Notes under the pieces: generated by a model | What the model was told of the DNA's origin: nothing | The model's input: only the letters and a program-made list of their open reading frames with translations | Databases searched by the model: none | Part shown: piece by piece, positions 7,426-13,696 of the stretch | How the letters are laid out: the number at the start of each line of letters is the position of its first letter | Position numbering within the stretch: the stretch's first letter is position 1 | Translations under genes and position numbers: made by a program | NCBI GenBank assembly: GCA_964546285.1 | Contig: CAZJJK010000076.1 | Span: forward strand, 1 to 15,756 | Direction: 5' to 3' | Length of the DNA stretch: 15,756 nt | Source: CAZJJK01 sp964546285 | GTDB lineage: Bacteria; Spirochaetota; Spirochaetia; Treponematales; Breznakiellaceae

Positions 7426-8102
7426 TCGTTTTTCTTTCCAGACACGAATACGCTAAATTCACCCAGCTGGGTTGTTTTTGCAAGGAGTTTTTCCCTAACT
7501 GACGCGGCTGATCCCGTAATATACTCCTCATGCAGTTTGGTCATTTCCCGGCCAACGCAAACAAAACGCTCACTGTCCAGATCGGCTAAATCATCAAACA
7601 ACTTGAGAATTCTAAAAGGAGATTCGTAGATAACGAACCCAGCTCCACTGTCTATTAAGTCCCTCAAGCGGGCGCGACGCCGACTTGGCTTTGGGGAAAG
7701 GAAGCCCTCAAAGATTACCGTCTTATCTAAACTACCCGCTACCGATAGTAGAGAAGCGAAGGCGGAAGCGCCCGGTATTGGGATAGCCTGATGCCCCGCT
7801 TCACGAACAGCTCGAACCAGGATAGCCCCAGGATCACTTACTCCCGGCGTTCCCGCATCGCTAGCGTAAGCGACAGTTTTTCCTTGATCGAGTTCGCTTA
7901 CAATTTTAGAAGCGGCTTGTTTTTCATTGCCTGAGCGACATGACAGGAGACGTTTTTTAAGACCTAAGTGGCTAAGTAAAGCAAGGGTTCTTCGCGTGTC
8001 TTCACAGGCGACAAGGTCCGCGGCTTTAAGCGTTTCAACGGCGCGGAGACTTAAATCGCCTAAATTGCCGATAGGTGTCGCGACTATATATAAGATACCC
8101 AC
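7410..8102 (-). CDS. rsmI: 16S rRNA (cytidine-1402-2'-O)-methyltransferase RsmI
   Basis: From a GTG start this gives 230 aa beginning GILYIVATPIGNLGDLSLRA, the canonical RsmI N-terminus. Further family marks are ACEDTRRTLALLSHL, the SAM-site loop SDAGTPGVSDPG, PIPGASAFASLLSVAG and FEGFLSPKP. It methylates the ribose of C1402 in 16S rRNA, tuning decoding at the P site. It is shorter than E. coli RsmI (286 aa) and seems to lack the C-terminal extension. A TTG at 8153 would add 17 residues but lacks a ribosome-binding site, and the added residues do not look like RsmI. The GTG also lacks a Shine-Dalgarno sequence. The gene lies 39 bp upstream of flgM and probably shares its transcript. Confidence 0.93.
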   Translation of the reverse strand: MGILYIVATPIGNLGDLSLRAVETLKAADLVACEDTRRTLALLSHLGLKKRLLSCRSGNEKQAASKIVSELDQGKTVAYASDAGTPGVSDPGAILVRAVREAGHQAIPIPGASAFASLLSVAGSLDKTVIFEGFLSPKPSRRRARLRDLIDSGAGFVIYESPFRILKLFDDLADLDSERFVCVGREMTKLHEEYITGSAASVREKLLAKTTQLGEFSVFVSGKKNDKLLD

Positions 8103-8108
8103 AAGCGC

Positions 8109-8114
8109 AGTATA
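8109..8114 (-). promoter_or_regulatory. Possible -10 box of rsmI (leaderless arrangement)
   Basis: TATACT on the minus strand ends 6 nt before the GTG start of rsmI, so transcription from it would begin at or next to the start codon. No good -35 is present at 16-18 bp (TAGCGA at best). This is weak evidence, given only because the start has no ribosome-binding site. Confidence 0.25.
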
Positions 8115-8337
8115 CCGCTGTGAAAGGCTCTTCGCTAGCGTGTTATTAATCAAAAAAGGCGATTCCAGCAGTCTCCAACTTTTAAATCCAACAGCGATAT
8201 CAAATCAGTCTTTATGCTATTATATGTAATGTATGTAGATAGGTATACTCAAAATAAACCGCGAGAGCTTGTTGCGAAAGTAAACGGCTTTCACGTGAAG
8301 CTTAAAAAGCAAAGCGATTAAACCGATGATGAATTGA

Positions 8338-8790
8338 ATGGGTAATATTCAAACAGTTGTTTTGTTCATAGTGGGTAGCCTCCTTTTGTATTTTGGGTAT
8401 TCGCTGTTTTTCCCTTATAAAAAAAGAACTAAGCACTTTTCCGCTGAAAGCCCCGTAAAAAAGACTAGTTTTAGGGATGTAAAAGATGGCATCCCAGGAA
8501 TGGCTAAAGTTTGTCCTCTATGCTCAGCGGAACTAGTGGAGGGGGAACGTGTTAAGTCAGCGGTATTCCCCGCGCTGGAGGATGAGACAAAACGGATGTT
8601 TATTTATGGCTGTCCCTTTTGCCTTGAGGGAGCCAAATTGAGGGAGCGGCATTGCCCAGTCTGCGGACAAACGCTAGCTCGTGAAGACTATTTAATCGCG
8701 AAGCTTTTCCCAAAAATAGGTCGTCCGCATGTTCATGTGCAAGGCTGTACCCTATGTCGGCCTTCAAATAAAACGAAACGTGCGCGCTAG
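8338..8790 (+). CDS. Small membrane-anchored protein with two tandem double-CxxC zinc-ribbon modules
   Basis: The 150-aa protein is not recognised as a named family. Residues 5-25 (QTVVLFIVGSLLLYFGYSLFF) form one membrane helix, followed by basic YKKRTK, which suggests that the C-terminal part faces the cytoplasm. Eight cysteines form four CxxC pairs: C59/C62, C92/C95, C106/C109 and C137/C140. They fall in two similar modules, one starting VCPLCSAELVEGER and ending YGCPFC, the other starting HCPVCGQTLAREDY and ending QGCTLC. Both have an [AL][VK][LF]FP-like stretch between the pairs, so the domain is probably an internal duplication binding two Zn (or Fe) ions. An in-frame TGA directly before the ATG fixes the start; the Shine-Dalgarno sequence is weak. 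It lies between rsmI (divergent) and flaB; a flagellar link is only positional. Confidence 0.8.
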   Translation: MGNIQTVVLFIVGSLLLYFGYSLFFPYKKRTKHFSAESPVKKTSFRDVKDGIPGMAKVCPLCSAELVEGERVKSAVFPALEDETKRMFIYGCPFCLEGAKLRERHCPVCGQTLAREDYLIAKLFPKIGRPHVHVQGCTLCRPSNKTKRAR

Positions 8791-8821
8791 CATTTATTAG
8801 GGAAATATTCACTAAGAATCC

Positions 8822-8848
8822 TTAAGTTGGGCTGTTTCATGCCGATAT
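8822..8848 (+). promoter_or_regulatory. Sigma-28 promoter of flaB
   Basis: TTAAGTTG (8822-8829), an 11-bp spacer and GCCGATAT (8841-8848) match the sigma-28 consensus TAAAGTTT-N11-GCCGATAA at 6/8 and 7/8 positions with ideal spacing. It lies 32 bp after the zinc-ribbon gene. Transcription would start near 8855, giving a leader of about 180 nt before flaB. Confidence 0.7.
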
Positions 8849-8971
8849 TTTTACTGAAGTCCCGTGAACGAATCGCGCCCGTTGGGCCACCGATAGACAC
8901 GGCTTTACCTTCCGTTTTATAAACACGCTTCTTATTTAAGAGCGCTTATTAAGCGGAAACCTTTTAGCTAA

Positions 8972-9025
8972 GCGGCAAGGATGCCGCGGCGGCCTATACA
9001 AGAAAGGGCCGTAACGTCAAAGGAG
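8972..9025 (+). promoter_or_regulatory. Structured flaB leader with candidate CsrA-binding sites
   Basis: GCGGC (8972-8976) and GCCGC (8983-8987) pair perfectly and close the hexaloop AAGGAT. This is the ARGGAU loop with a C-G closing pair known for high-affinity CsrA sites. A second GGA sits in the Shine-Dalgarno sequence AAAGGAG (9019-9025), 8 nt before the ATG. A second hairpin, CGGCC (8990-8994) with GGCCG (9007-9011), lies between them. One site in a hairpin plus one on the Shine-Dalgarno sequence is the layout described for CsrA repression of flagellin in Bacillus subtilis hag. Confidence 0.6.
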
Positions 9026-9033
9026 TAGAACTT

Positions 9034-9894
9034 ATGATCATCAACCACAACCTGAGCGCTATGTATGCCGACCGCCAGCTTCGTGTTACCCAGGGGAGTC
9101 TGGATAAGAACATGGAAAAGCTGTCCAGTGGTATGCGTATCAATCGGGCCGGCGATGACGCTTCCGGTTTAGCCGTGTCCGAAAAAATGCGCAGTCAAAT
9201 CCGCGGTTTGAATCAGGCGTCTAAAAACGCCCTCAATGACATTTCCTTTATTCAGACAACGGAAGGTTATCTTCAGGAGACGCAGGATATCATTCAGCGC
9301 ATGCGTGAGTTGGCCGTGCAGTCTTCCAACGGTATCTACTCCGCTGAGGATCGTATGCAGATCCAGGTGGAAATTTCCCAATTAGTGGATGAAGTTGATC
9401 GTATCGCCTCACACGCCCAATTCAATGGAATGAATTTGTTGACTGGTCGCTTTGCCCGTGAAACTGGCGAAAACATTGTCACCGCCTCCATGTGGTTCCA
9501 TATTGGCGCTAATATGGATCAGCGTGAACGGGTGTTTATCGGCACTATGACCGCCAAGGGACTAGGCGTGCGGAATGCTGGGGATAGCTCCATCCTAACC
9601 ATGGCGGACCCAGATGACGCCAACCGTTCTATCGCCACCTTGGATGCCGCTATCAAAGCTATCAATAAACAGCGGGCTGATTTAGGCGCTTATCAGAATC
9701 GTCTGGAACACGCGGTTAAGGGTATCGATATTGGCGCTGAAAATCTTCAGGCCGCCGAGGCTCGTATCCGTGATACCGATATGGCGAATGAGATGGTTTC
9801 CTTTACGAAGAATCAAATTCTCAGCCAAGCCGGTAACGCCATGCTGGCGCAGGCCAATCAGAAAGCCACTCAGGTTTTACAGCTCTTGCAATAA
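9034..9894 (+). CDS. flaB: Periplasmic flagellar filament core protein FlaB (flagellin)
   Basis: The 286-aa protein is a core-type flagellin with only the conserved D0/D1 parts and almost no variable centre, as in spirochaete FlaB. The N-terminal part begins MIINHNLSAMYADRQL and includes KLSSGMRINRAGDDASGLAVSEKMRSQ and the QRMRELAVQ segment (88-96). The C-terminal part has AYQNRLEHAVKGIDIGAENLQAAEARIRDTDMANEMV and ends NQKATQVLQLLQ. There is no signal peptide, as expected for export through the flagellar apparatus. In spirochaetes such proteins form the core of filaments in the periplasm. A strong AAAGGAG lies 8 nt before the ATG. It is a single-gene unit with its own sigma-28 promoter, a likely CsrA-controlled leader and a terminator. 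Species often carry several flaB copies; only one is here. Confidence 0.97.
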   Translation: MIINHNLSAMYADRQLRVTQGSLDKNMEKLSSGMRINRAGDDASGLAVSEKMRSQIRGLNQASKNALNDISFIQTTEGYLQETQDIIQRMRELAVQSSNGIYSAEDRMQIQVEISQLVDEVDRIASHAQFNGMNLLTGRFARETGENIVTASMWFHIGANMDQRERVFIGTMTAKGLGVRNAGDSSILTMADPDDANRSIATLDAAIKAINKQRADLGAYQNRLEHAVKGIDIGAENLQAAEARIRDTDMANEMVSFTKNQILSQAGNAMLAQANQKATQVLQLLQ

Positions 9895-9916
9895 GCTAGC
9901 GTCTTTAGGAAACAAG

Positions 9917-9940
9917 CCGCCCCAAAAGGGGCGGTTTTTT
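9917..9940 (+). terminator. Intrinsic terminator of flaB
   Basis: CCGCCCC, loop AAAA and GGGGCGG form a perfect 7-bp GC-rich stem followed by six T residues, starting 22 bp after the flaB stop. Confidence 0.95.
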
Positions 9941-10208
9941 ATCCAAAGGGTAAATAAGCCTGTTGCGAAACTGTTGTTATATAGAAGACTTGTGATATAG
10001 AAGAAACAGTATTTTACGGAATTATTATTTTTTTAGGGCTTAAGCCTTTTCTGTTGAATCCTTAACCCGCACAGGGCTGAGCGCCTGGGTTTGATTAACA
10101 AGCATGCTTGTGTTGGCACAGGGTACAGAAGGCAGCCCTTTAGCATAACGCGCATCTACCTGGGAAGGGTAAATCGCGACCAGAGGATAGCGTGTGATTA
10201 TAACCAAA
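9941..10208. other. Intergenic stretch with short repeats and palindromes, no convincing gene
   Basis: This lies between the flaB terminator and the lacI stop. The only frames are short and run into lacI. It holds a 10-bp palindrome GGCTTAAGCC (10037-10046) next to a T/A-rich run, a 14-bp perfect palindrome ACAAGCATGCTTGT (10098-10111), a near-perfect 14-bp tandem repeat (separate entry), and a TTGCGAAA word (9963-9970) seen in two other intergenic regions. No clear terminator for lacI is seen. It could contain a small RNA or be decayed DNA. Confidence 0.5.
9975..10004 (+). repeat. Tandem 14-bp repeat, period 16
   Basis: TGTTATATAGAAGA (9975-9988) and TGTGATATAGAAGA (9991-10004) agree at 13 of 14 bases. 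A period of 16 bp places them roughly on adjacent helix turns, as for direct-repeat regulator sites. The function is unknown. Confidence 0.6.
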
Positions 10209-11198
10209 TCAACGCAAGATTAATTCAGTTGGCAGTATGCGGTTTGTTTCCTCTGGTTCTTTACCTTCCAATAATTGAAATAACATATTGGCTGTAGCGG
10301 TACCTATCTCACGTAAGGGTTGTCGTATCGCGATTATGGAAATGCCAAGATAGTCGAAAAAGCGGTAGTCGTCAAAAACGCCAAAGCCTAAACAACCAAT
10401 GTCCCGACCGGCATCACGCAGACCGTCTATAATGTCAAGAATAAAGTCGCCACCGGCGGTAATATAAAGCGCGTCAAAATCGGGATTTGTTTCAGCTAAA
10501 CGCCGCGCCGTATCACGGGTAGAGGCCGCGGAATAATCCGTATGCATCTCGGCTGGCGCGAATTGGCCTAAACGCTTAAGCGCGGCCCGATAGCCATTTA
10601 CCCGCTCTTGCGTGTACTGGTATTCAGCGGGTCCCGCCAGACAAGCGATACGCTTATAACCGCGATCCGTTAAACAGGCGACTAAGCGCTCTGAGCTAGC
10701 TACATTATCCACATCCACGCCATAGTGCGTGATCCTAGGATTTCGGCCTATAAGCACGAAGGGCGCTTCGTCTTGCTCTAAAAGCGTAATCGTGCGGTCG
10801 CTTAGATGTTCCGCGCCGACGATAAAGCCGTCTACGTTGCGTCGGCGTAAAGCTGTCTCTATCGGGACCGATAGGTCCCCATCCGAACCAGGGGAGATAA
10901 TCAGCAGTGAATAAGATCTGCGTTTCGCGGTTTGAGCTATAGCCGTAATCATTGCCGACCAGTAGGCGCCAGACATTGTGAAACCCGCTTCGTGAGGCAG
11001 CACAAGACCAATAGTCCCCGAACGATTAAAGGCTAACGCTTGGGCATTCGCGTTTGGATGAAAGTTTAGTTCATCGGCAAGGGCGAGTATTTGGCGGCGT
11101 TTAGAGTCGCTTACCCCTTTTTGACCATTCAGAGCTTTTGAAACTGTACTTTTTGCGACTTGGGCTAGTTCGGCGATTTGGTTTATTGTCAGTTTCAT
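10209..11198 (-). CDS. LacI-family transcriptional repressor
   Basis: From the ATG at 11198 the protein has 329 aa, a normal LacI length. Residues 3-26 are the helix-turn-helix (TINQIAELAQVAKSTVSKALNG), with K16, S17 and K21 at the recognition-helix positions. The hinge follows (PNANAQALA, L55 being the expected minor-groove leucine), then a periplasmic-binding-type sugar domain starting SGTIGLVLPHEAGF. It ends with the usual IRQPLREIGTATANMLFQLLEG signature. The frame is open a further 44 codons upstream, but those residues are not LacI-like, and 11198 has GGGAG 8 nt upstream. It is divergent from GH5, with a 16-bp operator-like palindrome between them, so it probably represses GH5 and perhaps itself, with an oligosaccharide as likely inducer. 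Confidence 0.93.
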   Translation of the reverse strand: MKLTINQIAELAQVAKSTVSKALNGQKGVSDSKRRQILALADELNFHPNANAQALAFNRSGTIGLVLPHEAGFTMSGAYWSAMITAIAQTAKRRSYSLLIISPGSDGDLSVPIETALRRRNVDGFIVGAEHLSDRTITLLEQDEAPFVLIGRNPRITHYGVDVDNVASSERLVACLTDRGYKRIACLAGPAEYQYTQERVNGYRAALKRLGQFAPAEMHTDYSAASTRDTARRLAETNPDFDALYITAGGDFILDIIDGLRDAGRDIGCLGFGVFDDYRFFDYLGISIIAIRQPLREIGTATANMLFQLLEGKEPEETNRILPTELILR

Positions 11199-11295
11199 AT
11201 GACGGCTCCCAGAAATAGGCTCTCTAGTTTCTTTCCATACTGAATATTTTCTAATATTATGGAAGAAAATTGATACGGCGTCCACGGCGATTAGC

Positions 11296-11324
11296 TTGCG
11301 ATCCGTGTCTTTCCTCTGTATGCT
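11296..11324 (+). promoter_or_regulatory. Candidate promoter of the GH5 gene
   Basis: TTGCGA (11296-11301), a 17-bp spacer and TATGCT (11319-11324) match sigma-70 at 4/6 in each box. Transcription would begin near 11331, immediately before the operator palindrome, so a bound repressor would block it. Confidence 0.4.
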
Positions 11325-11334
11325 TAGCATATAG

Positions 11335-11350
11335 GAGAAACCGGTTTCTC
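11335..11350. promoter_or_regulatory. LacI-family operator, 16-bp perfect palindrome
   Basis: GAGAAACCGGTTTCTC is a perfect palindrome with a central CG, the hallmark of LacI/GalR-family operators, where the hinge leucine enters the minor groove at that step. It lies between the lacI gene and GH5, 14 bp before the GH5 start codon and just after its likely promoter. No second copy was found elsewhere in the window. Confidence 0.8.
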
Positions 11351-11364
11351 GAAAAGGGGGATTT

Positions 11365-12375
11365 ATGAATTTCGGTTATGGCTTTAACATGACCTGGATG
11401 GTCAGTACGCGGGACAGGCCCTTTGATGAGATAGCTCCAGTGAAGATAGAGGAAAAAGAATTAGATTTTATCGCCAAGCAGGGTTTTAATTTTATCCGGC
11501 TTCCTTTGGATTACCGCTTCTGGGTACGCGATTTTAGCTATACCGAACCCGATGATTCCCGTTTAGCGGAGGTAGATCGCTGTGTTGGGGCTATAGTCTC
11601 TCGCGGCTTGCATTGTTCGCTCAATATTCATAGGGCTCCTGGGTATTGTGTGAATCGGCCTGAGATTGAAAAACATAATTTATGGAAGGACAGGGAAGCC
11701 CAAGACGGGTTCCTATTTCAATGGACTACTTTGGCTAAGCGCTTCTCTTACCTCCCCCCGGAAGCCCTCAGCTTTGATCTTCTGAACGAACCTCCGTGGG
11801 ACGGAGAGTATGGTATGACAAGAGCTAGTCATGAGACTTTGATGCGATCAGTCGTCGCGGGTATTAGGGCTGTCGATCCTGGTCGCCCAATTATTGTGGA
11901 TGGTTTAGGCTGTGGCAACGCCGCGATTCCAGAATTAAGCGATCTTGGCGTTAATTTCAGCGCGCGGGGGTATCAACCCATGGCGTTGACGCATTACCAG
12001 GCTTCTTGGTGCGCGGCTGTCCAAGACGTTAAAGCGGAGCCTGCTTATCCTCTTACTCTATGGGAGGGTAAAAAGTGGGACAGACAAGCCTTATACGATT
12101 ATTACCAGCCTTGGCGAAAGCTGGAGAGTGAGAACTCCATAGTTCATATTGGGGAATTCGGCTGTTATAATACAGTTCCCAATCAAGCCGCGTTAAATTG
12201 GTTCACGGATTTATTATCGATATATAAGGAATACCGTTGGGGGTATTCTTTGTGGAATTTTAAGGGCCCTTTCGGTGTGGTGGAACATGGAAGGGAAGGA
12301 ACTCGTTGGGAGCTAATAGAAAATTTTAAGGTTGACCGCGATCTTTTGGAACTGTTGAAACAACATCGATGTTGA
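11365..12375 (+). CDS. Cytoplasmic glycoside hydrolase family 5 enzyme (cellulase/mannanase superfamily)
   Basis: The 336-aa protein is a (beta/alpha)8 glycosidase of GH5. The general acid is E142 in FDLLNEP and the nucleophile is E264 in IHIGEFG. Other family marks are R45 in FIRLPLDYRFW, H89 in NIHRAPG, H210-Y211 in THYQ, and W297 in YSLWNFKGPFG. There is no signal peptide or anchor, so it should act on imported oligosaccharides, cutting beta-1,4 (glucan or mannan) links by a retaining mechanism. The exact substrate cannot be read from the sequence. A strong AAGGGGG precedes the ATG. It is divergent from lacI and immediately downstream of the operator, and convergent with GH26. Confidence 0.92.
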   Translation: MNFGYGFNMTWMVSTRDRPFDEIAPVKIEEKELDFIAKQGFNFIRLPLDYRFWVRDFSYTEPDDSRLAEVDRCVGAIVSRGLHCSLNIHRAPGYCVNRPEIEKHNLWKDREAQDGFLFQWTTLAKRFSYLPPEALSFDLLNEPPWDGEYGMTRASHETLMRSVVAGIRAVDPGRPIIVDGLGCGNAAIPELSDLGVNFSARGYQPMALTHYQASWCAAVQDVKAEPAYPLTLWEGKKWDRQALYDYYQPWRKLESENSIVHIGEFGCYNTVPNQAALNWFTDLLSIYKEYRWGYSLWNFKGPFGVVEHGREGTRWELIENFKVDRDLLELLKQHRC

Positions 12376-12389
12376 ATAAGGGGTTTTTT

Positions 12390-12422
12390 ACCGTCTCTCG
12401 GCAAAAAGCGCTAAGAGACGGT
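12390..12422. terminator. Hairpin between convergent GH5 and GH26, possible weak terminator
   Basis: ACCGTCTCT (12390-12398) and AGAGACGGT (12414-12422) form a perfect 9-bp stem with a 15-nt loop, filling the 52-bp gap between the two stop codons. On neither strand does a T-run follow the stem: the six T residues on the plus strand lie before it. It is therefore not a textbook intrinsic terminator, but its place suggests 3'-end formation or protection for both transcripts. Confidence 0.5.
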
Positions 12423-12427
12423 GAATC

Positions 12428-13696
12428 TTAATAGGGATAATGATCCAAGTCTGGGAGTTCATCCAAGCTTATTACATAGGGGTGATTGTAGAGCTTTTTT
12501 TTATGATCGTTCTCGTTATGATATTGGCCGATCCAAAAATTATCCTTGTGCGTACCCCTTGCCATCCCATCATTCCAGGTCATGAACCAAGACCAATGGG
12601 CTCCATCGGCAATCAGCGCTTCTGGCGAAGGAATAGCGCCATTTTCGGAGAGAGCTACCATTTTTGTTGGTGAGATCGCTTTCGCCGCGGCATATTTGCC
12701 GATTTGAGAGCTATACACCTTTGGCCCGGGATACACATCTTCCGATATGAAGTCTACGGTGTCGTCCCCTGGATACCAGGCGGCGTTTTGACCGTTCCAG
12801 ACCCAGAGCAAATTATGTAACCCTTTTTCCTCAACAAAATAGGTATACATATAGTTCCATAGCGCTACATACGCATCCGGCCCTGAAGCGCCCCACCAGA
12901 ACCATCCTCCAGACGCTTCATGCAAGGGGCGCCAGAGTATGGGAATGCCGGCGTCTTGAAGGATCGATAGTTGTTCGGCGACGGTATCCATGTCTCCTTT
13001 AAGTACAGCGAAATCAGGCGAGTCCACTAAAAGGGCACCTTTCGCGTAGGGAATACGAAAATTAGTGTTCTTAGTGTAAAATTCGGCCGCTTGAGTGTCT
13101 CCTTTTGAAAGGGGAACCCGCCAATGCCAGCAAAAGGAGACAAGTCCATGGAGTTCCGCGCGGTCCGCGACGAGTTTATTGTCCCACCAGCTGATAGCCT
13201 CTTTAGTTTGTTTATCGCCGCCGCCTTCCCAGCTTGGTTGCTCTATCTGTAGATAATCGAAGCCCTTCAATGCCGGGTATTTTCCGGTGTCGTTATAAAC
13301 GCGGGCTATCATGTCCATATCATCGTCCCAAGCTGTGTCCATTTGCCCTGAAATGATATGCTTACCATAATTATCGTATAAATATCGCTTAAGACGCCTG
13401 GCCGCTGGAATGGCGTTTGGGTCTACCGGAATAGCGCCAGGAGCCGGGAGTACCGTAGCCTGAACGCCAGTTTCGTTGTTTGGAATAGCCTGGCTGACTT
13501 CCTGGCTTATGGTTTGCGCTTTTTGTCCAGCGGAGACGCGTTCTGTCTCAATGTCCGTCGGTTGGGCGTTGGTCTTGGTACTTGAACAAGCTGTTACTCC
13601 AATCATGACAAAGCTTAGTATGACAAAATACGCCGAACGGCGCCAAGCCCCAATAGAAAAGGTAGTTGACCTGGTAAGCTTATTTTGAGTGTTCAT
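12428..13696 (-). CDS. GH26 endo-beta-mannanase-like lipoprotein
   Basis: This 422-aa protein starts with a lipoprotein signal: basic residues to R20, a hydrophobic stretch 21-33, and lipobox V-T-A-C with C37 as the lipidated residue. Residues about 38-95 are a low-complexity linker rich in T, Q, E and P. The GH26 domain follows (about 96-420), with HIISGQ, the general acid E260 in WRPLHEASGGWFWWG, and the nucleophile E351 in VALSENGAIP. Other GH26 marks are WVWNGQNAAWYPGDDTVDFISEDVYPG and WFMTWNDG. It probably cuts beta-1,4-mannan or glucomannan outside the cytoplasm; some GH26 enzymes are lichenases or xylanases. Its start codon overlaps the GH94 stop by 4 bp (ATGA), indicating one transcript and coupled translation. 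Confidence 0.93.
   Translation of the reverse strand: MNTQNKLTRSTTFSIGAWRRSAYFVILSFVMIGVTACSSTKTNAQPTDIETERVSAGQKAQTISQEVSQAIPNNETGVQATVLPAPGAIPVDPNAIPAARRLKRYLYDNYGKHIISGQMDTAWDDDMDMIARVYNDTGKYPALKGFDYLQIEQPSWEGGGDKQTKEAISWWDNKLVADRAELHGLVSFCWHWRVPLSKGDTQAAEFYTKNTNFRIPYAKGALLVDSPDFAVLKGDMDTVAEQLSILQDAGIPILWRPLHEASGGWFWWGASGPDAYVALWNYMYTYFVEEKGLHNLLWVWNGQNAAWYPGDDTVDFISEDVYPGPKVYSSQIGKYAAAKAISPTKMVALSENGAIPSPEALIADGAHWSWFMTWNDGMARGTHKDNFWIGQYHNENDHKKKLYNHPYVISLDELPDLDHYPY

Noticed and set aside
8287..8303. Bulged palindrome around CACGTG upstream of the zinc-ribbon gene
   Set aside because: The perfect core is only 10 bp (TTCACGTGAA, 8290-8299), with no promoter or second copy to support an operator call.
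9731..10000. 89-aa plus-strand frame overlapping flaB and its terminator
   Set aside because: It lies in another frame of a certain gene and runs through the terminator hairpin.
10071..10100. GCACAGGGC word resembling part of a c-di-GMP riboswitch
   Set aside because: The AAACC, GAAA-tetraloop partner and GGACGCAAAGCC parts of the motif are absent.
10114..10130. TGGCAC resembling a sigma-54 -24 box
   Set aside because: No TGC element follows at the required distance, and no gene starts downstream on that strand.
11199..11330. N-terminal extension of the LacI frame (44 codons)
   Set aside because: The added residues are not LacI-like, the helix-turn-helix begins right after the ATG at 11198 with a good Shine-Dalgarno sequence, and the stretch is better explained as divergent promoter DNA.
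5800..11331. Shared 12-mer TATGCTTAGCAT at 5800-5811 and 11319-11330
   Set aside because: A few identical 12-mer pairs are expected by chance in 15.7 kb; one copy is the start of the TrmH-family gene, and the flanks do not match.
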